A stretch of 58,749 bases of DNA, from positions 1 to 58,749 of the IMG/VR virus record IMGVR_UViG_3300030737_000018, one strand, 5' to 3'. Shown here one piece after another: positions 39,933-49,237 of the stretch. The number at the start of each line of letters is the position of its first letter. Position 1 is the first letter of the stretch. The position numbers and the translations under genes were made by a program. Origin of the DNA: a virus. The notes under the pieces were generated by a model that did no database searches, was not told the DNA's origin, and worked only from the letters and a program-made list of their open reading frames with translations.

Positions 39933-40280
39933 ATGGCTTTTGTGAAGGCGGGGCACCGGTACTACTACAACAACACGTCGGGCGCGGTCTATCCGTGGAG
40001 CCCCGATCTGGAGAAGGTCAAAGGGTTGACGCTGTTCCACGCGCCACGCGACGGCGAGTTCGATACCAGCATGACCCTGGCTGGCGAAGCGCCGCAGGAA
40101 GTACCGGCAGCCCCGAAGCGCGCCCCGGTAAAGAAGGCTCCGGCCAAGACCGTAAGGTACATAGGTGCTGAAGCGCCGCCTGTGCCCGGCGAAAGCCATA
40201 CGGTGGAAGTCCCCACGGCCTCGGGCTCGGCGACAATCCCGGCGGTCAATCTCACCTCCAGCGATCTGATTGACGAATGA
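39933..40280 (+). CDS. Small virion-region protein
   Basis: A 115-residue protein. The first 40 residues are an aromatic-rich domain (AFVKAGHRYYYNNTSGAVYP) and the rest a Pro/Ala/Lys linker with an acidic end. The start is ATG 39933 with GGGAG upstream; a GTG-type start at 39918 is weaker. Its function is not known; it may be a head-completion or connector helper. Confidence 0.6.
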   Translation: MAFVKAGHRYYYNNTSGAVYPWSPDLEKVKGLTLFHAPRDGEFDTSMTLAGEAPQEVPAAPKRAPVKKAPAKTVRYIGAEAPPVPGESHTVEVPTASGSATIPAVNLTSSDLIDE

Positions 40281-40990
40281 GAACGGTCCAGAGTGTCATC
40301 TATGCCGCCTCGGTGCAGCTGTCGGATCAACGACCGCGGCAGGAGTACACGCGCTGGACGCAAGCCATGCTGGTGCAGTACCTCAATGACGCGATGGCGG
40401 AGATATCCAGTATCCGGCCGGAAGCGTTCGCCCTGCGTCGGTGGGTGGAGTTGGTGCAGGGGTATATCCAGACGGTGCCCGAAGGCTGCATGCAGTTCGT
40501 CAAGATCGAGCAGAACCCCGATGGCACCATGGCCTATGAAGGCGATGCTGATCTACTGAAGTCGATGGGGACGACACCGCCCAAGCTGGTGCGGCTGCGC
40601 TATGATGCTGACGGCAACGTGATCTTCAACGTGCGGTCCTACTCGATCGACTCCACTGACCCCAAGACCTACTACATCAGCCCGCCGGTGCCGCGCGGTG
40701 TCACAGTCAACGTGCTGGCATCGTTCGTGCACAACCCATGGCATTACTCGGTGCAGAACTTGGCCGAGCCCGTGGACGTCGCGCCGGGCATCTTCAATCT
40801 GGCACAGGATTACATGCTGGGGCGCGCCTACGAGATCGACAGCGAGTCGGCCGAGTCCAAGAGCAACAGTGTCAAGCACTTCCAGCAGTTCTACCAGTTC
40901 TTCGGGCTGAACTACAAACAGACCAGCGCCTACCAGTCGCAGAACTATGGTGGCAATACGGCAGGCGGTAACGCGGCGACCGGCTCATGA
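40277..40990 (+). CDS. Head-tail adaptor (DUF6682-like)
   Basis: A 237-residue protein that would dock under the portal. The N-terminus MRTVQSVIYAASVQLSDQRP, followed by RWTQAMLVQYLNDAMAEI, matches the phage adaptor family in which a VxRASxxLxD start and LxxWLNDAQ helix are conserved. Later segments include YYISPPVPRGVTVNVLAS. It overlaps the upstream gene by four bases. Confidence 0.72.
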   Translation: MRTVQSVIYAASVQLSDQRPRQEYTRWTQAMLVQYLNDAMAEISSIRPEAFALRRWVELVQGYIQTVPEGCMQFVKIEQNPDGTMAYEGDADLLKSMGTTPPKLVRLRYDADGNVIFNVRSYSIDSTDPKTYYISPPVPRGVTVNVLASFVHNPWHYSVQNLAEPVDVAPGIFNLAQDYMLGRAYEIDSESAESKSNSVKHFQQFYQFFGLNYKQTSAYQSQNYGGNTAGGNAATGS

Positions 40991-41646
40991 GCTACGACAC
41001 CGAGTATGACGAACAGGGCAACGCGATCGTCCCATTGGATTCGCTGCTGCCATCGGTACTGATGCGGGTATCGGCCATCCCCTACGAGTTGGCTGTGCAG
41101 ATGCTGCGGGTCAAGTACAACGAGTTCGCGCGCAAGGTGGGTAACGTGCGGATGGTGCTGCGTATCGACGTGCAGAAAGGTGTCAACCGTTATCCGCTGC
41201 CGATCCCACCGGGGCATTTCCTGCATACGGTCAAGGCGATTTCGTTCGGTCGGCATCATGGCGGGTATCGTATGGCGCTGCCGGATTACTGGCGCGGCTG
41301 GAACGGCATGTACCGCGGTCAGCGCTATAGCATCGACGAGTCTAATGCCCTCGTGCTGGACATGGAGCCAAAGCGCGACGAAGAGCAGCCCATCCGCGTG
41401 CATGTACAGCTAGTGCCCGATGCCGACTGCCAAGACATGCCGGCGGATATGGCAGCGATGTATGGTGACGCGATCGCGGCAGGTGTGGCTGGCGAAGCGA
41501 TGAATATCCGAGGCAAGCCGTGGTATGACCCCGGCAACAGCGTGCGCGTCATGAAGTTGTTTTACCAAGCCATCACCGATGCACGCGCCAACGCTGAACG
41601 CGGTAAGCTTGGGGTCGCCTACATGAGGACGCGTCGATGGACTTGA
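40987..41646 (+). CDS. Virion structural protein, adaptor region
   Basis: A 219-residue protein with an acidic start (MSYDTEYDEQGNAIVPLDSL), a central VGNVRMVLRIDVQKGVNRYP segment and a C-terminal helix that includes YQAITDARANAERGKLGV. Its paired location with the adaptor suggests a neck component. Ten bases overlap with the next gene. Confidence 0.6.
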   Translation: MSYDTEYDEQGNAIVPLDSLLPSVLMRVSAIPYELAVQMLRVKYNEFARKVGNVRMVLRIDVQKGVNRYPLPIPPGHFLHTVKAISFGRHHGGYRMALPDYWRGWNGMYRGQRYSIDESNALVLDMEPKRDEEQPIRVHVQLVPDADCQDMPADMAAMYGDAIAAGVAGEAMNIRGKPWYDPGNSVRVMKLFYQAITDARANAERGKLGVAYMRTRRWT

Positions 41647-42443
41647 GGATTGGCCAGGTATCGACGGATGCGCCACGACTGAATGTCCAGACCATCCCTC
41701 GGTCGGACGTCGTACTCAGCGAGGTTGAACTGCTGATTCGCCGTGTGGGTGAGCCGGCGGACTACGCGACCTACAGCCCCATCAATATCGTGGGCAACGT
41801 GCTCACGTTCCAGTTCGATACTCTGCTGTTCGATAATCTCTACGGGCGCTATGCCGGCACGTTGTCGTTCAATGGCACGCCCTACGCCTCGCTACAGTTC
41901 CAGTACACTTCGGCGGTGTCGATCAACCCGGCACTTCAGCTGTCGACGATTGGTCCCTACAAGAAAGACCGTGAGTACGCCGATCCGAACTGGAGTGGCA
42001 CGGGTATCGCAGGACCCGGCACATTCATCGGGCTGAAGGATTGTCCCAAGACGTACGCCGGAGCTTCAGGCAAGCTACTCTCGGTGCGATCGCTGGAGAA
42101 TGGGATTGAGTTCGTCGGATTGGTCGCCGGGGATAATATCTCGGTGGTGGCCACCGAGGGCAACATCGTCATCGCGGCGACCGGCCCTGAAGCTAGTGGG
42201 GTAGACTCGGTCGTTGCTGGGTCTAACATATCCGTGAACGACACCGATCCTTCTAATCCGGTCATCAGTGGACCGCCCATTTACCAAGCAACTATGGTGC
42301 CTGCGGCGCCTAGCCAGAACGGGGTATTGATGGTCTACCTAGGCCAACTAGCAGGTAATCCTAGCACTGGCGGTGCTGCTTATTCCTTGAACGGTGGATG
42401 GATCGACTTATTTTCCGGCGGCGCTGTCCCGGTAGGAACTTGA
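41637..42443 (+). CDS. Virion structural protein with beta domain
   Basis: A 268-residue protein. The N-terminal part (MDLRIGQVSTDAPRLNVQTI onward) looks like a small beta domain. A later region (EFVGLVAGDNISVVATEGNI, DSVVAGSNISVNDTDPSNPV) has two copies of a short beta motif seen in phage fibres and tail proteins. The motif is also present in the next two genes. Confidence 0.6.
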   Translation: MDLRIGQVSTDAPRLNVQTIPRSDVVLSEVELLIRRVGEPADYATYSPINIVGNVLTFQFDTLLFDNLYGRYAGTLSFNGTPYASLQFQYTSAVSINPALQLSTIGPYKKDREYADPNWSGTGIAGPGTFIGLKDCPKTYAGASGKLLSVRSLENGIEFVGLVAGDNISVVATEGNIVIAATGPEASGVDSVVAGSNISVNDTDPSNPVISGPPIYQATMVPAAPSQNGVLMVYLGQLAGNPSTGGAAYSLNGGWIDLFSGGAVPVGT

Positions 42444-42445
42444 CG

Positions 42446-42952
42446 ATGACCATGATAGCAACTCCCGGTGTGGTCGGCGTGCTGCAGTCGGGCGCACCCG
42501 GCTCAGCCTTGGTCATGACAGTGGACGGTGCCTATGCGACTTACCTGACCGGCTTGCTCGTCGGCGGAGCGTGGACCTACGCAAAGTCCCGTGTAGGCAA
42601 CGCGGTGGAAAATATCAAGATCACGGGTATTACTGCACAAGTCATCACGGTAGATCGCGCACAAGATAATACTTCGCCACTATCTCTCGCCACCGGCGCG
42701 GAGCTAGAGTTTGTCATGGGAGCCAGTGCCGTAGCGGACCTGATTGCTGCCGCTTCCATGGCGCCGGCCATTACTATTTCAGGTGCGGGGGCGGCGGTCG
42801 TGACAGAGCCCACGACGAACAATTACGTCGTGACGGTAGCGGCAACGGAACTCACCAGTACCGGCGGCTCTCTTGTCGTCACCTCGACAGGCGAGAATCT
42901 CTTCAACGCAGAAGTCAACACCAGCACCATCGGCTGCTGCGCCAGCAGCTAA
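42446..42952 (+). CDS. Fibre-associated structural protein
   Basis: A 168-residue Ala/Thr/Val-rich protein. The start is ATG 42446 after GGAACTTGACG. The end GENLFNAEVNTSTIGCCASS resembles the GENLAVVSTS segment of the following protein, suggesting a shared interaction module. Probably a virion component; its exact role is unknown. Confidence 0.55.
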   Translation: MTMIATPGVVGVLQSGAPGSALVMTVDGAYATYLTGLLVGGAWTYAKSRVGNAVENIKITGITAQVITVDRAQDNTSPLSLATGAELEFVMGASAVADLIAAASMAPAITISGAGAAVVTEPTTNNYVVTVAATELTSTGGSLVVTSTGENLFNAEVNTSTIGCCASS

Positions 42953-42965
42953 TCAGGAGCACGAC

Positions 42966-44354
42966 GTGGCCTATAAGAACGCGCATGGGGTATCCGGGTA
43001 TCTCACCCAGCCTCTGCCTGCGTCGCTCACGGCGACGACGATGCAGCTCGATGCCTCAAGCGCGGCACAGCTGAAGAACTTGTTGGGCTCGCCTGACTGG
43101 ACCTTCATGCTGATCGGCACGGGCGCGACCTGTGAAGTGGTGCAGGTATTCTACAGCGCCTCGACCAACTTCCCCATCACGCGCCAGCAGGATGGCAGCC
43201 TGCTCAACGCCCACGTTCGCGGCGATCCGGCTCATTTCGAGCTGACAGCGTTAGCTGTCGCGGCGGAAGTGACCCCGGTGCCCATGACGGTCACGGGTGA
43301 GAATCTGGCCGTCGTATCGACGAGTGGCCTGGATGTCAGTATTAATGTGGCGGAACCTGCTTTCACAGGTAGCGGCTTGGCCATCACAGGCAGCTGGCCA
43401 AGCCTCACGTTCACCGTGACCGAAGACGATACCAGCTGCTGCGGGGGATCGAGCGGCGGCGGAAGTGGCGGCATCACCAGCATATACGGCTCGGGCCTGG
43501 CTGAAGCGGCGCAGAGCGGAGCCATCGTCACTATCACCGTACCGGAGCCGGCCTTCACTGGCTCGGGCATCACTATCTCGGGAAGCTGGCCGAATCTTGT
43601 ATTCACAGCAGGCGGAGGCGCAGCCGGCACGGTGACATCGGTTACGGGCGGCACAGGTATTACCGTCACGGGCACGCCGTCCATTGCCCCGGTGGTCAAC
43701 CTCAGTGCGACAGGTGTCACCGCAGGAGCCTATGGCGGCCTCACGGTCAACGCGCAAGGGCAGCTGACAGCCGTAGACCCTGCGTTCAACCCGCCCAGCA
43801 GTATCGTCAGTGGCAGCGCCGCGATTACTTCAGCGCGCGTAGGCAATGTCCAAACGCTGACGGCGACGTCAGCGGCAGAAGGTACGGTGGGTGTGGTAGC
43901 CCTCGCCGACGCCAGCGACCCGCTTGATCCTTCGGATCACTCTACCGCGGTGAATCCAGCCTTGTTGGCCGCCGTGATCGACTCACTGGCCGCGACCTCC
44001 GTGTCGGGTGTATCGACGTATACTGCAGTCTCGACCGGGCTCTACACCAATATCATTTCCGGCGCCGTGCTGGCTGTGAATATCCCCTCGGGCGAGTCGC
44101 TGTTGGTGCACGCTCATGCCACGATGGTCAACACGTCGACGCCGCTCACGCCGGTGGCCTTTGGGATGGCTATCTTCAATACGGCTGGCTCGGGCACGAT
44201 CATCCAAGGCGACCAGTCGATGACCCAGTCGCAGCAGTCCATGAGCATCATCATCAACGGCCCGCTGGTGACCAGCCTGGCTCTTCTGACGACGGCGGTG
44301 CCGAGCGGGTCGGCGGTGCTTAGCTACGGTCTGGTGGCCCTGGCGCCGGGATGA
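42966..44354 (+). CDS. Tail/fibre-like structural protein with internal duplication
   Basis: A 462-residue protein starting at GTG 42966 with AGGAG upstream. The first 100 residues form one domain (AYKNAHGVSGYLTQPLPASL). Two copies of a short beta unit follow (EPAFTGSGLAITGSWPSLTF and EPAFTGSGITISGSWPNLVF), separated by a Gly/Ser linker with a CC pair. The C-terminal 150 residues are a beta domain that looks like a fibre tip. Likely on the particle surface. Confidence 0.6.
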   Translation: MAYKNAHGVSGYLTQPLPASLTATTMQLDASSAAQLKNLLGSPDWTFMLIGTGATCEVVQVFYSASTNFPITRQQDGSLLNAHVRGDPAHFELTALAVAAEVTPVPMTVTGENLAVVSTSGLDVSINVAEPAFTGSGLAITGSWPSLTFTVTEDDTSCCGGSSGGGSGGITSIYGSGLAEAAQSGAIVTITVPEPAFTGSGITISGSWPNLVFTAGGGAAGTVTSVTGGTGITVTGTPSIAPVVNLSATGVTAGAYGGLTVNAQGQLTAVDPAFNPPSSIVSGSAAITSARVGNVQTLTATSAAEGTVGVVALADASDPLDPSDHSTAVNPALLAAVIDSLAATSVSGVSTYTAVSTGLYTNIISGAVLAVNIPSGESLLVHAHATMVNTSTPLTPVAFGMAIFNTAGSGTIIQGDQSMTQSQQSMSIIINGPLVTSLALLTTAVPSGSAVLSYGLVALAPG

Positions 44355-45544
44355 GCAGTATCGTTATCAAGCGTTTCGCTGGGATGCGTCCGCTGGAGGA
44401 CGCTCGCCTGCTGGACAACAGCGAGGCGCAGATCGCGCACAACTGCCTCCTTACTGACGGGTCGCTGCGCCCGATGCCCCGGTGGGCGCAGATGGGGGCG
44501 CAGACGCCTGCCATTACCGTGGGGCGGGCCAATACTCCCTACACACCGGTGCCGGGGATCTGCGGCATGGTGTTCAACGGCCCCCCCTTCGGGCTGCAGA
44601 CCATCTACCTGGATGGCTCGGGCAACGTCAACCCCGACGCGAACAGTAGCGCCAGTGGCAGTATCAGCATCGCCCCCGGATACCTCTCGCAGAAGGCCGT
44701 GAACCGCGTCTATGGGGTGACCTCGGTGCGCGTGTTGGGCGATGTAGCCTACGAGTCGGCGCTGACCATTCTCTACGGATCGAACCCGGACGGCCTGATG
44801 TACGAGGGGGATATCGCCACCATATCGGTGGCCTGCACGGGAGACTATGCACGGGTCTACCGTAGCACCTCGGACGTGACGACAGGTGCTGGTACTAACG
44901 GCGCGGTCACGGCGAACTGGCAACTGGTCGTGGACCAGCTTCCGACAGGCGAAACGTTCATTGACGGCGGTTCGGCGGTATCCAACCCGTTTGATACCTA
45001 CCTCTATCGTGGCCCTCTCACCCCGCCGTTCAGTGCGATGGCGATGGGGCTGCTGGAGAGCGGCTTTGTCTGGCTCATCTCGACGGACGGCCAGATCGCC
45101 TTGTCGGATCGTTTTACGTGGGGTATCTGGCCGGTGGAGAATCGTTACAGTCTGGCGAATGCTCCGGCGCAAACCGGGCTGCTGGTGACGGGCGCCGTGT
45201 CTGTGGGCGATCGGCTTTATGTGGGAACCCAGCTGGGGGCGTATGCAGGTGAGGCACACGTCACGGATGCCGGAGCCGTGGTGCTGCAGATGCTGCCTAT
45301 CCCCGGCTCCTATGCCTGCCTCCCCAACACGATGGTGGCGACGCCCGATGGGGCGCTCTATACCTGTGCCCAAGGTGTGGTTGCGCTATCGGGTAATCAG
45401 GCGCAGATGCTGTCTCGCGATATCGCGCGGGGTGTGGCCGGTACGCTACCTGCGGGTGCCGGCGACGTAAACTTCAGCCAGGTCGACCAGGCCTTCTACC
45501 ACAATGGCCGGTACTATGCGTTCGGTGGGGGTAACCAGACATGA
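44351..45544 (+). CDS. Tail nozzle/tube-like protein, N-terminal and propeller-like part
   Basis: A 397-residue protein. It starts SSIVIKRFAGMRPLEDARLL and continues DNSEAQIAHNCLLTDGSLRP, a signature of a phage tail protein family whose full-length members are longer. The middle is a beta-propeller-like series (WLISTDGQIALSDRFTWGIW, LYVGTQLGAYAGEAHV, DGALYTCAQGVVALSG). It ends after YAFGGGNQT without the WRS-type C-terminal domain, which is found in the gene at 46251. Confidence 0.65.
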   Translation: MSSIVIKRFAGMRPLEDARLLDNSEAQIAHNCLLTDGSLRPMPRWAQMGAQTPAITVGRANTPYTPVPGICGMVFNGPPFGLQTIYLDGSGNVNPDANSSASGSISIAPGYLSQKAVNRVYGVTSVRVLGDVAYESALTILYGSNPDGLMYEGDIATISVACTGDYARVYRSTSDVTTGAGTNGAVTANWQLVVDQLPTGETFIDGGSAVSNPFDTYLYRGPLTPPFSAMAMGLLESGFVWLISTDGQIALSDRFTWGIWPVENRYSLANAPAQTGLLVTGAVSVGDRLYVGTQLGAYAGEAHVTDAGAVVLQMLPIPGSYACLPNTMVATPDGALYTCAQGVVALSGNQAQMLSRDIARGVAGTLPAGAGDVNFSQVDQAFYHNGRYYAFGGGNQT

Positions 45545-46251
45545 TCGTGCTTGGTCTTCAAGGAGCGCACACGGGCGATATCCTCATGGCGCTGCCGGCG
45601 ATCGCGGCGCTTTTGGCACGTGGAGAAAAGGTCGGCGTGGCCTGTCCTGAGCCCTTCGCCGAGCCACTGCGCCATCTGCCGGTGACCTGGGCACGCGATA
45701 ACCAAGCGACGGACTTCGCCGACTTCAAACGCAAGCACCATACCGATGCATGGCTTGACCACTTTGGCGTCACCCCGATCAAGATGCCCATCAACCCGCA
45801 GCGCAGTGTGATGGACCCATGCCTCCCGAAAGGGCGCTGGTGTCTGCTGTCGCCGTGGGCGGATGCTCCTGATAAGCGTTGGGATTTGCTGCGCTGGATC
45901 GCTGTAGGCCGAGCGGCCATGCGTGAGGGGTATCAGGTGGCTGTCGTAGGGCCGCAGCGAGCCAACATGCTCGGCATGAAGATCGCCAACGCCTGTGGCG
46001 CAGTAGACCTCGTAGGGCGCTGCACGCCGCGCACCTGGCCTGCACTGTTGGCCCAAGCTTCGCTGGTGATTACCCCGGACACGGGTGCAGGGCATATGGC
46101 TGACGCCTTGAGTGTGCCGGTCATCGGGCTCTATGGTGCGACGCGGCTGTATGACTGTGCCCCCTACTGGGATCGGCGTTACTGCGTGGAGGCTAAGGGT
46201 ATGGACGCGATCAGCACGGCGACGGTGATTGATCAGCTGAGGGCAGCCTGA
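45541..46251 (+). CDS. GT9 glycosyltransferase (ADP-heptose:LPS heptosyltransferase-like)
   Basis: A 236-residue enzyme of glycosyltransferase family 9. Visible features are GDILMALPAI (12-21) in the N-terminal Rossmann half, LSPWADAPDKRW (103-114), and LVITPDTGAGHMADAL (175-190) with D180 and H185, the heptosyltransferase nucleotide-sugar site. It is short for the family (usually above 300 residues), the N-terminal half being reduced. It lies between two tail genes with ATGA and TGATG overlaps. It may add sugar to a virion protein or to host LPS; the acceptor is not visible from sequence. Confidence 0.8.
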   Translation: MIVLGLQGAHTGDILMALPAIAALLARGEKVGVACPEPFAEPLRHLPVTWARDNQATDFADFKRKHHTDAWLDHFGVTPIKMPINPQRSVMDPCLPKGRWCLLSPWADAPDKRWDLLRWIAVGRAAMREGYQVAVVGPQRANMLGMKIANACGAVDLVGRCTPRTWPALLAQASLVITPDTGAGHMADALSVPVIGLYGATRLYDCAPYWDRRYCVEAKGMDAISTATVIDQLRAA

Positions 46252-47174
46252 TGGCGAACCTGCTCCTTACTGCGTCGAACTGGAAAGACTTCAATGCCGT
46301 CACGCCACCGGCAGACTGGACAGGCACCCAGTACACCACTGATTTTTCAGCGGGCGGCGGGGCGTTTTTCGAGCTGCAGTTTATTGGCTCCTTCGTTGAC
46401 GGCGACACCTTCACGGCCAATATCACTTCAGAGCCGGCGGGGTCTTCGTTTGGTTCACCGGAGATTTTCAGCGGTGCCGCCTATCTCAACTTCGTCAACA
46501 CCTCGGGCGACGTGGTGTGGGCGTCGCCCGCGTTCAACTCGACAACGCCAACCAGTGTCAACATCCCGGCACAAGCGGGGTCGTTTGTACTGGCGGCTTC
46601 GTCATCGGCCAATGCGGCGCAGCATGCCTATTCTGGCATTATCTTCGTTACCCCCGTTCTACCTCCTGTGCCCGGCCCTGGTTTCGTGCTGGCGACGGGC
46701 GACACGCTTAGCCCCTCCAGCGGCCCTGGCGCACTGACGACGATGCTCCTTCCGACGCTATCTAACATCGTTGGCTCGGCGCCTAGCTATGTCCGCGCGC
46801 CGTGGGGCGCGGCGCTGGTGTTCTACGGTGGTAGTCCGGTGTATTCGCTTCCCCTGCCGGAAGACGTAGGACTTCCTGCCTACGAGGGGGCACCCAAGCA
46901 GAAGTTTACGTGGCGGTCCAAGAAGTTCGTCTTCCCCGGCCAGACCACGTTTGGCGCGGCCAAGGTGGTGCACTCGTGTGCCGGCGGTGGCGTACGCTTC
47001 AAACTGTATATAGACTGCTGCTGTGTCTTCGAGACGGTCGTACGCGGGTGCGTGCCGTTTCGCCTGCCGGCTAACCTCCGGGGCATCACTTGCGAGATCG
47101 AACTATCAGGCTGTTCGCGGGTGACCGAGGTACGCGTGGCTTCATCTATACGGGAGTTGATGGGCGATGAATGA
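46251..47174 (+). CDS. Tail nozzle-like protein, C-terminal part
   Basis: A 307-residue protein. The first 140 residues are a Ser/Thr-rich beta domain (FSAGGGAFFELQFIGSFVDG). The C-terminal 100 residues contain KFTWRSKKFVFPGQTTFGAA and VPFRLPANLRGITCEIELSG, then VTEVRVASSIREL. That ending is usually the last domain of the longer tail protein whose front half is at 44351. Several cysteines cluster here (DCCC and others). Confidence 0.6.
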   Translation: MANLLLTASNWKDFNAVTPPADWTGTQYTTDFSAGGGAFFELQFIGSFVDGDTFTANITSEPAGSSFGSPEIFSGAAYLNFVNTSGDVVWASPAFNSTTPTSVNIPAQAGSFVLAASSSANAAQHAYSGIIFVTPVLPPVPGPGFVLATGDTLSPSSGPGALTTMLLPTLSNIVGSAPSYVRAPWGAALVFYGGSPVYSLPLPEDVGLPAYEGAPKQKFTWRSKKFVFPGQTTFGAAKVVHSCAGGGVRFKLYIDCCCVFETVVRGCVPFRLPANLRGITCEIELSGCSRVTEVRVASSIRELMGDE

Positions 47175-47688
47175 GCTGGAAAACCGAATCACCGAAGCCT
47201 TCAAGGGCAACAAGCAGTTCGACGAGGACGTGCGTAACGCCATGCACCGTGCACTGCAGCTGGACGAACATAAGAGCAAAGAAGACCCGGCGTCGCAAGC
47301 GCATATGGCCCTGGGATTGCTGGCGCTGGAGGTAGCGGTTTCTCTGGCCAACGCCTTCGCCGGTCTGCGCCGGCCGAACGAGGCGCGCTATGTGCGGCTG
47401 TTCTTTGACATGGTGATCGGCCTCAACGGCAATCTGTTCTGGGGCCAGCATGCGCCGTCGATCATGCCGTTGGTGCACACCATTCTGATGGACCATCTGG
47501 ACTCGGTGAGTCTGCAGATGGAGCGGGGCGAGACGAAGATCAGTCCGTGGGATAAACTGATCATGGGTGCTGAGGCCTCGGTCATGGCACCGTTCTCACA
47601 GATCCTGTTTCTGGTCGGTGGCCCGGCGCTGCAAATGGCCGGCTCCGTGGCGCTCAAGAAAGAGTTGATGCCCCTCCTGATGAAGTGA
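47167..47688 (+). CDS. Virion-region protein, hydrophobic helices
   Basis: A 173-residue helical protein with amphipathic or hydrophobic helices (MALGLLALEVAVSLANAFAG, FSQILFLVGGPALQMAGSVA). It overlaps the nozzle-like gene by eight bases and precedes the internal virion proteins. It could be an ejected, membrane-interacting protein. Confidence 0.55.
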   Translation: MNELENRITEAFKGNKQFDEDVRNAMHRALQLDEHKSKEDPASQAHMALGLLALEVAVSLANAFAGLRRPNEARYVRLFFDMVIGLNGNLFWGQHAPSIMPLVHTILMDHLDSVSLQMERGETKISPWDKLIMGAEASVMAPFSQILFLVGGPALQMAGSVALKKELMPLLMK

Positions 47689-47691
47689 CTT

Positions 47692-48510
47692 ATGGCCGCC
47701 GCGGTTTTCGAAACGGATCTGACGGAAATCATCACGCAAGCCGTCGAGGCGGCGGCCATGATTGGTTCTCTGTGGTCGAGCTTTGGCGTCGTGGACTTGG
47801 CGCGCAGCTACTACAACCTCTACAACGCGCAGCGCCAGTTCTACTACTCAACGTTCCAGCAAGGCGCTGAAGCACCGTTGGCCGTGGCCGTCTACAACAC
47901 CCCGATTGCCACGACACAATACGCAGGATCGGCGGCACAACTCTACAGCCCCACTGGTGTGTTCGGCGGCCTGATGGGGGATATCGACGGGTGGTGGGCA
48001 CGGCATAGCCAGATGTTTGGAGCAGAGCAGGCGATACCGATTCTTACCGATGAAGTGGCACAGGACTACATCCTGATCCAGAGCCAGTGGACCAACGTGA
48101 TGTTCCGTTTCGCCGAGGTCAACTTCGATCTGTTGAGCGAGCAGCGCTGGGATCACCGTATGAAGCTGCACAACGTCGCCCTGAAACAGATGTCGACCGT
48201 GCTGGGCGGACTGGCGTCGGCGGTCGAGTCACGCGAGGATACGCTGTCGGATCGAGCATCCAATTTTGCCGATATGTCCAACAGTGCCGCGCAGCGTCGT
48301 GGACTCGTGCAGGGGCACAAAGATGTACAGGCGCGCTACGCGGCGTTGGCAGGTTCGGCAGGGAACAACTATCAGCCACCTGCGGGTGCAGCACGGGCAC
48401 GCACGGGCGCGAGCACTATGCCTTACAGCGCATCGACGTTTGCTTTGAACAGCCCTGGCGCCGTGACGCGTGGACAGCAGCTGGGCCAATCCATGACTAC
48501 GGTGAACTGA
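47692..48510 (+). CDS. Internal virion protein candidate A
   Basis: A 272-residue protein with an N-terminal membrane-like segment (AVEAAAMIGSLWSSFGVVDL), a Tyr-rich stretch (SYYNLYNAQRQFYYST) and a Gln/Ala-rich helical C-terminus. In order and character it resembles the small internal proteins ejected by podoviruses ahead of the DNA. It is followed by a protein of similar style. Confidence 0.55.
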   Translation: MAAAVFETDLTEIITQAVEAAAMIGSLWSSFGVVDLARSYYNLYNAQRQFYYSTFQQGAEAPLAVAVYNTPIATTQYAGSAAQLYSPTGVFGGLMGDIDGWWARHSQMFGAEQAIPILTDEVAQDYILIQSQWTNVMFRFAEVNFDLLSEQRWDHRMKLHNVALKQMSTVLGGLASAVESREDTLSDRASNFADMSNSAAQRRGLVQGHKDVQARYAALAGSAGNNYQPPAGAARARTGASTMPYSASTFALNSPGAVTRGQQLGQSMTTVN

Positions 48511-48511
48511 G

Positions 48512-49234
48512 ATGGCCGTCGACAACAAGACTTACACCGGCGGTAACCAGACCCAGTGGGGTGCTGACTCTCAAGCCGTCTCGGATATGTCGGGTGGCAA
48601 GTCGGCGGGCGGCATGCGCGGCATCGGCCTCATCGCCTTTGTCCTCGGGCAGATATTCCTCAACAACAAAGCCCTCGACCTGTCGCAGGACTACTACAAC
48701 ACCAACAAGCAGGACTTTGACTTTTTCCAGCACACGCACCAGGCGCCCATGGCCGCCAGTGCAGCGGAGGCGTTCAACCCCACTGACAACCCGACCTACC
48801 AGCAGGATCTCTATGTCGCGACCCCAGCGGCGGCGGCTCGCGTGGCGGAGATGGACCGCCAGTGGCTGATGGCCCGCAAGAGCCTGTCACGGTACGCTAC
48901 CGGTGCGGGTAAGCGGCTGGACTACGAGTATGCCAAGAATCGCGTACAACAGATGGCTGCGAACTGGTACATGGGATTCCGCAGTGAGCTGACCTATGCG
49001 CAGGATCACAACGAGCGGCAGTTCAACCGGCAGGTGATGGTCGTTAACATTGGCATCGGCGCAGCGAATGAAGTGGCGAAGGGACTAGCCTCGGCAGAGA
49101 GTGGGCTGAACAAAGCGTATACTCAGGCCGGGAACCAGCTCGGCTCCATGGCTAGCGGGTTATCGGGGTCGATCGGGCAGAAGCAGGGGCAGGCTGATAC
49201 CAAAGCCACTTACAAGTCAATCACAGGATCTTGA
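48512..49234 (+). CDS. Internal virion protein candidate B
   Basis: A 240-residue protein with a Gly-rich N-terminus, one membrane-like span (GIGLIAFVLGQIFLNNKA), and a long helical region with DYYNTNKQDFDFF. The style (YYN motif, Gln/Ala helices) is similar to the previous protein, so the two may be distant paralogues. Probably part of the ejected set. Confidence 0.55.
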   Translation: MAVDNKTYTGGNQTQWGADSQAVSDMSGGKSAGGMRGIGLIAFVLGQIFLNNKALDLSQDYYNTNKQDFDFFQHTHQAPMAASAAEAFNPTDNPTYQQDLYVATPAAAARVAEMDRQWLMARKSLSRYATGAGKRLDYEYAKNRVQQMAANWYMGFRSELTYAQDHNERQFNRQVMVVNIGIGAANEVAKGLASAESGLNKAYTQAGNQLGSMASGLSGSIGQKQGQADTKATYKSITGS

Positions 49235-49237
49235 GCC

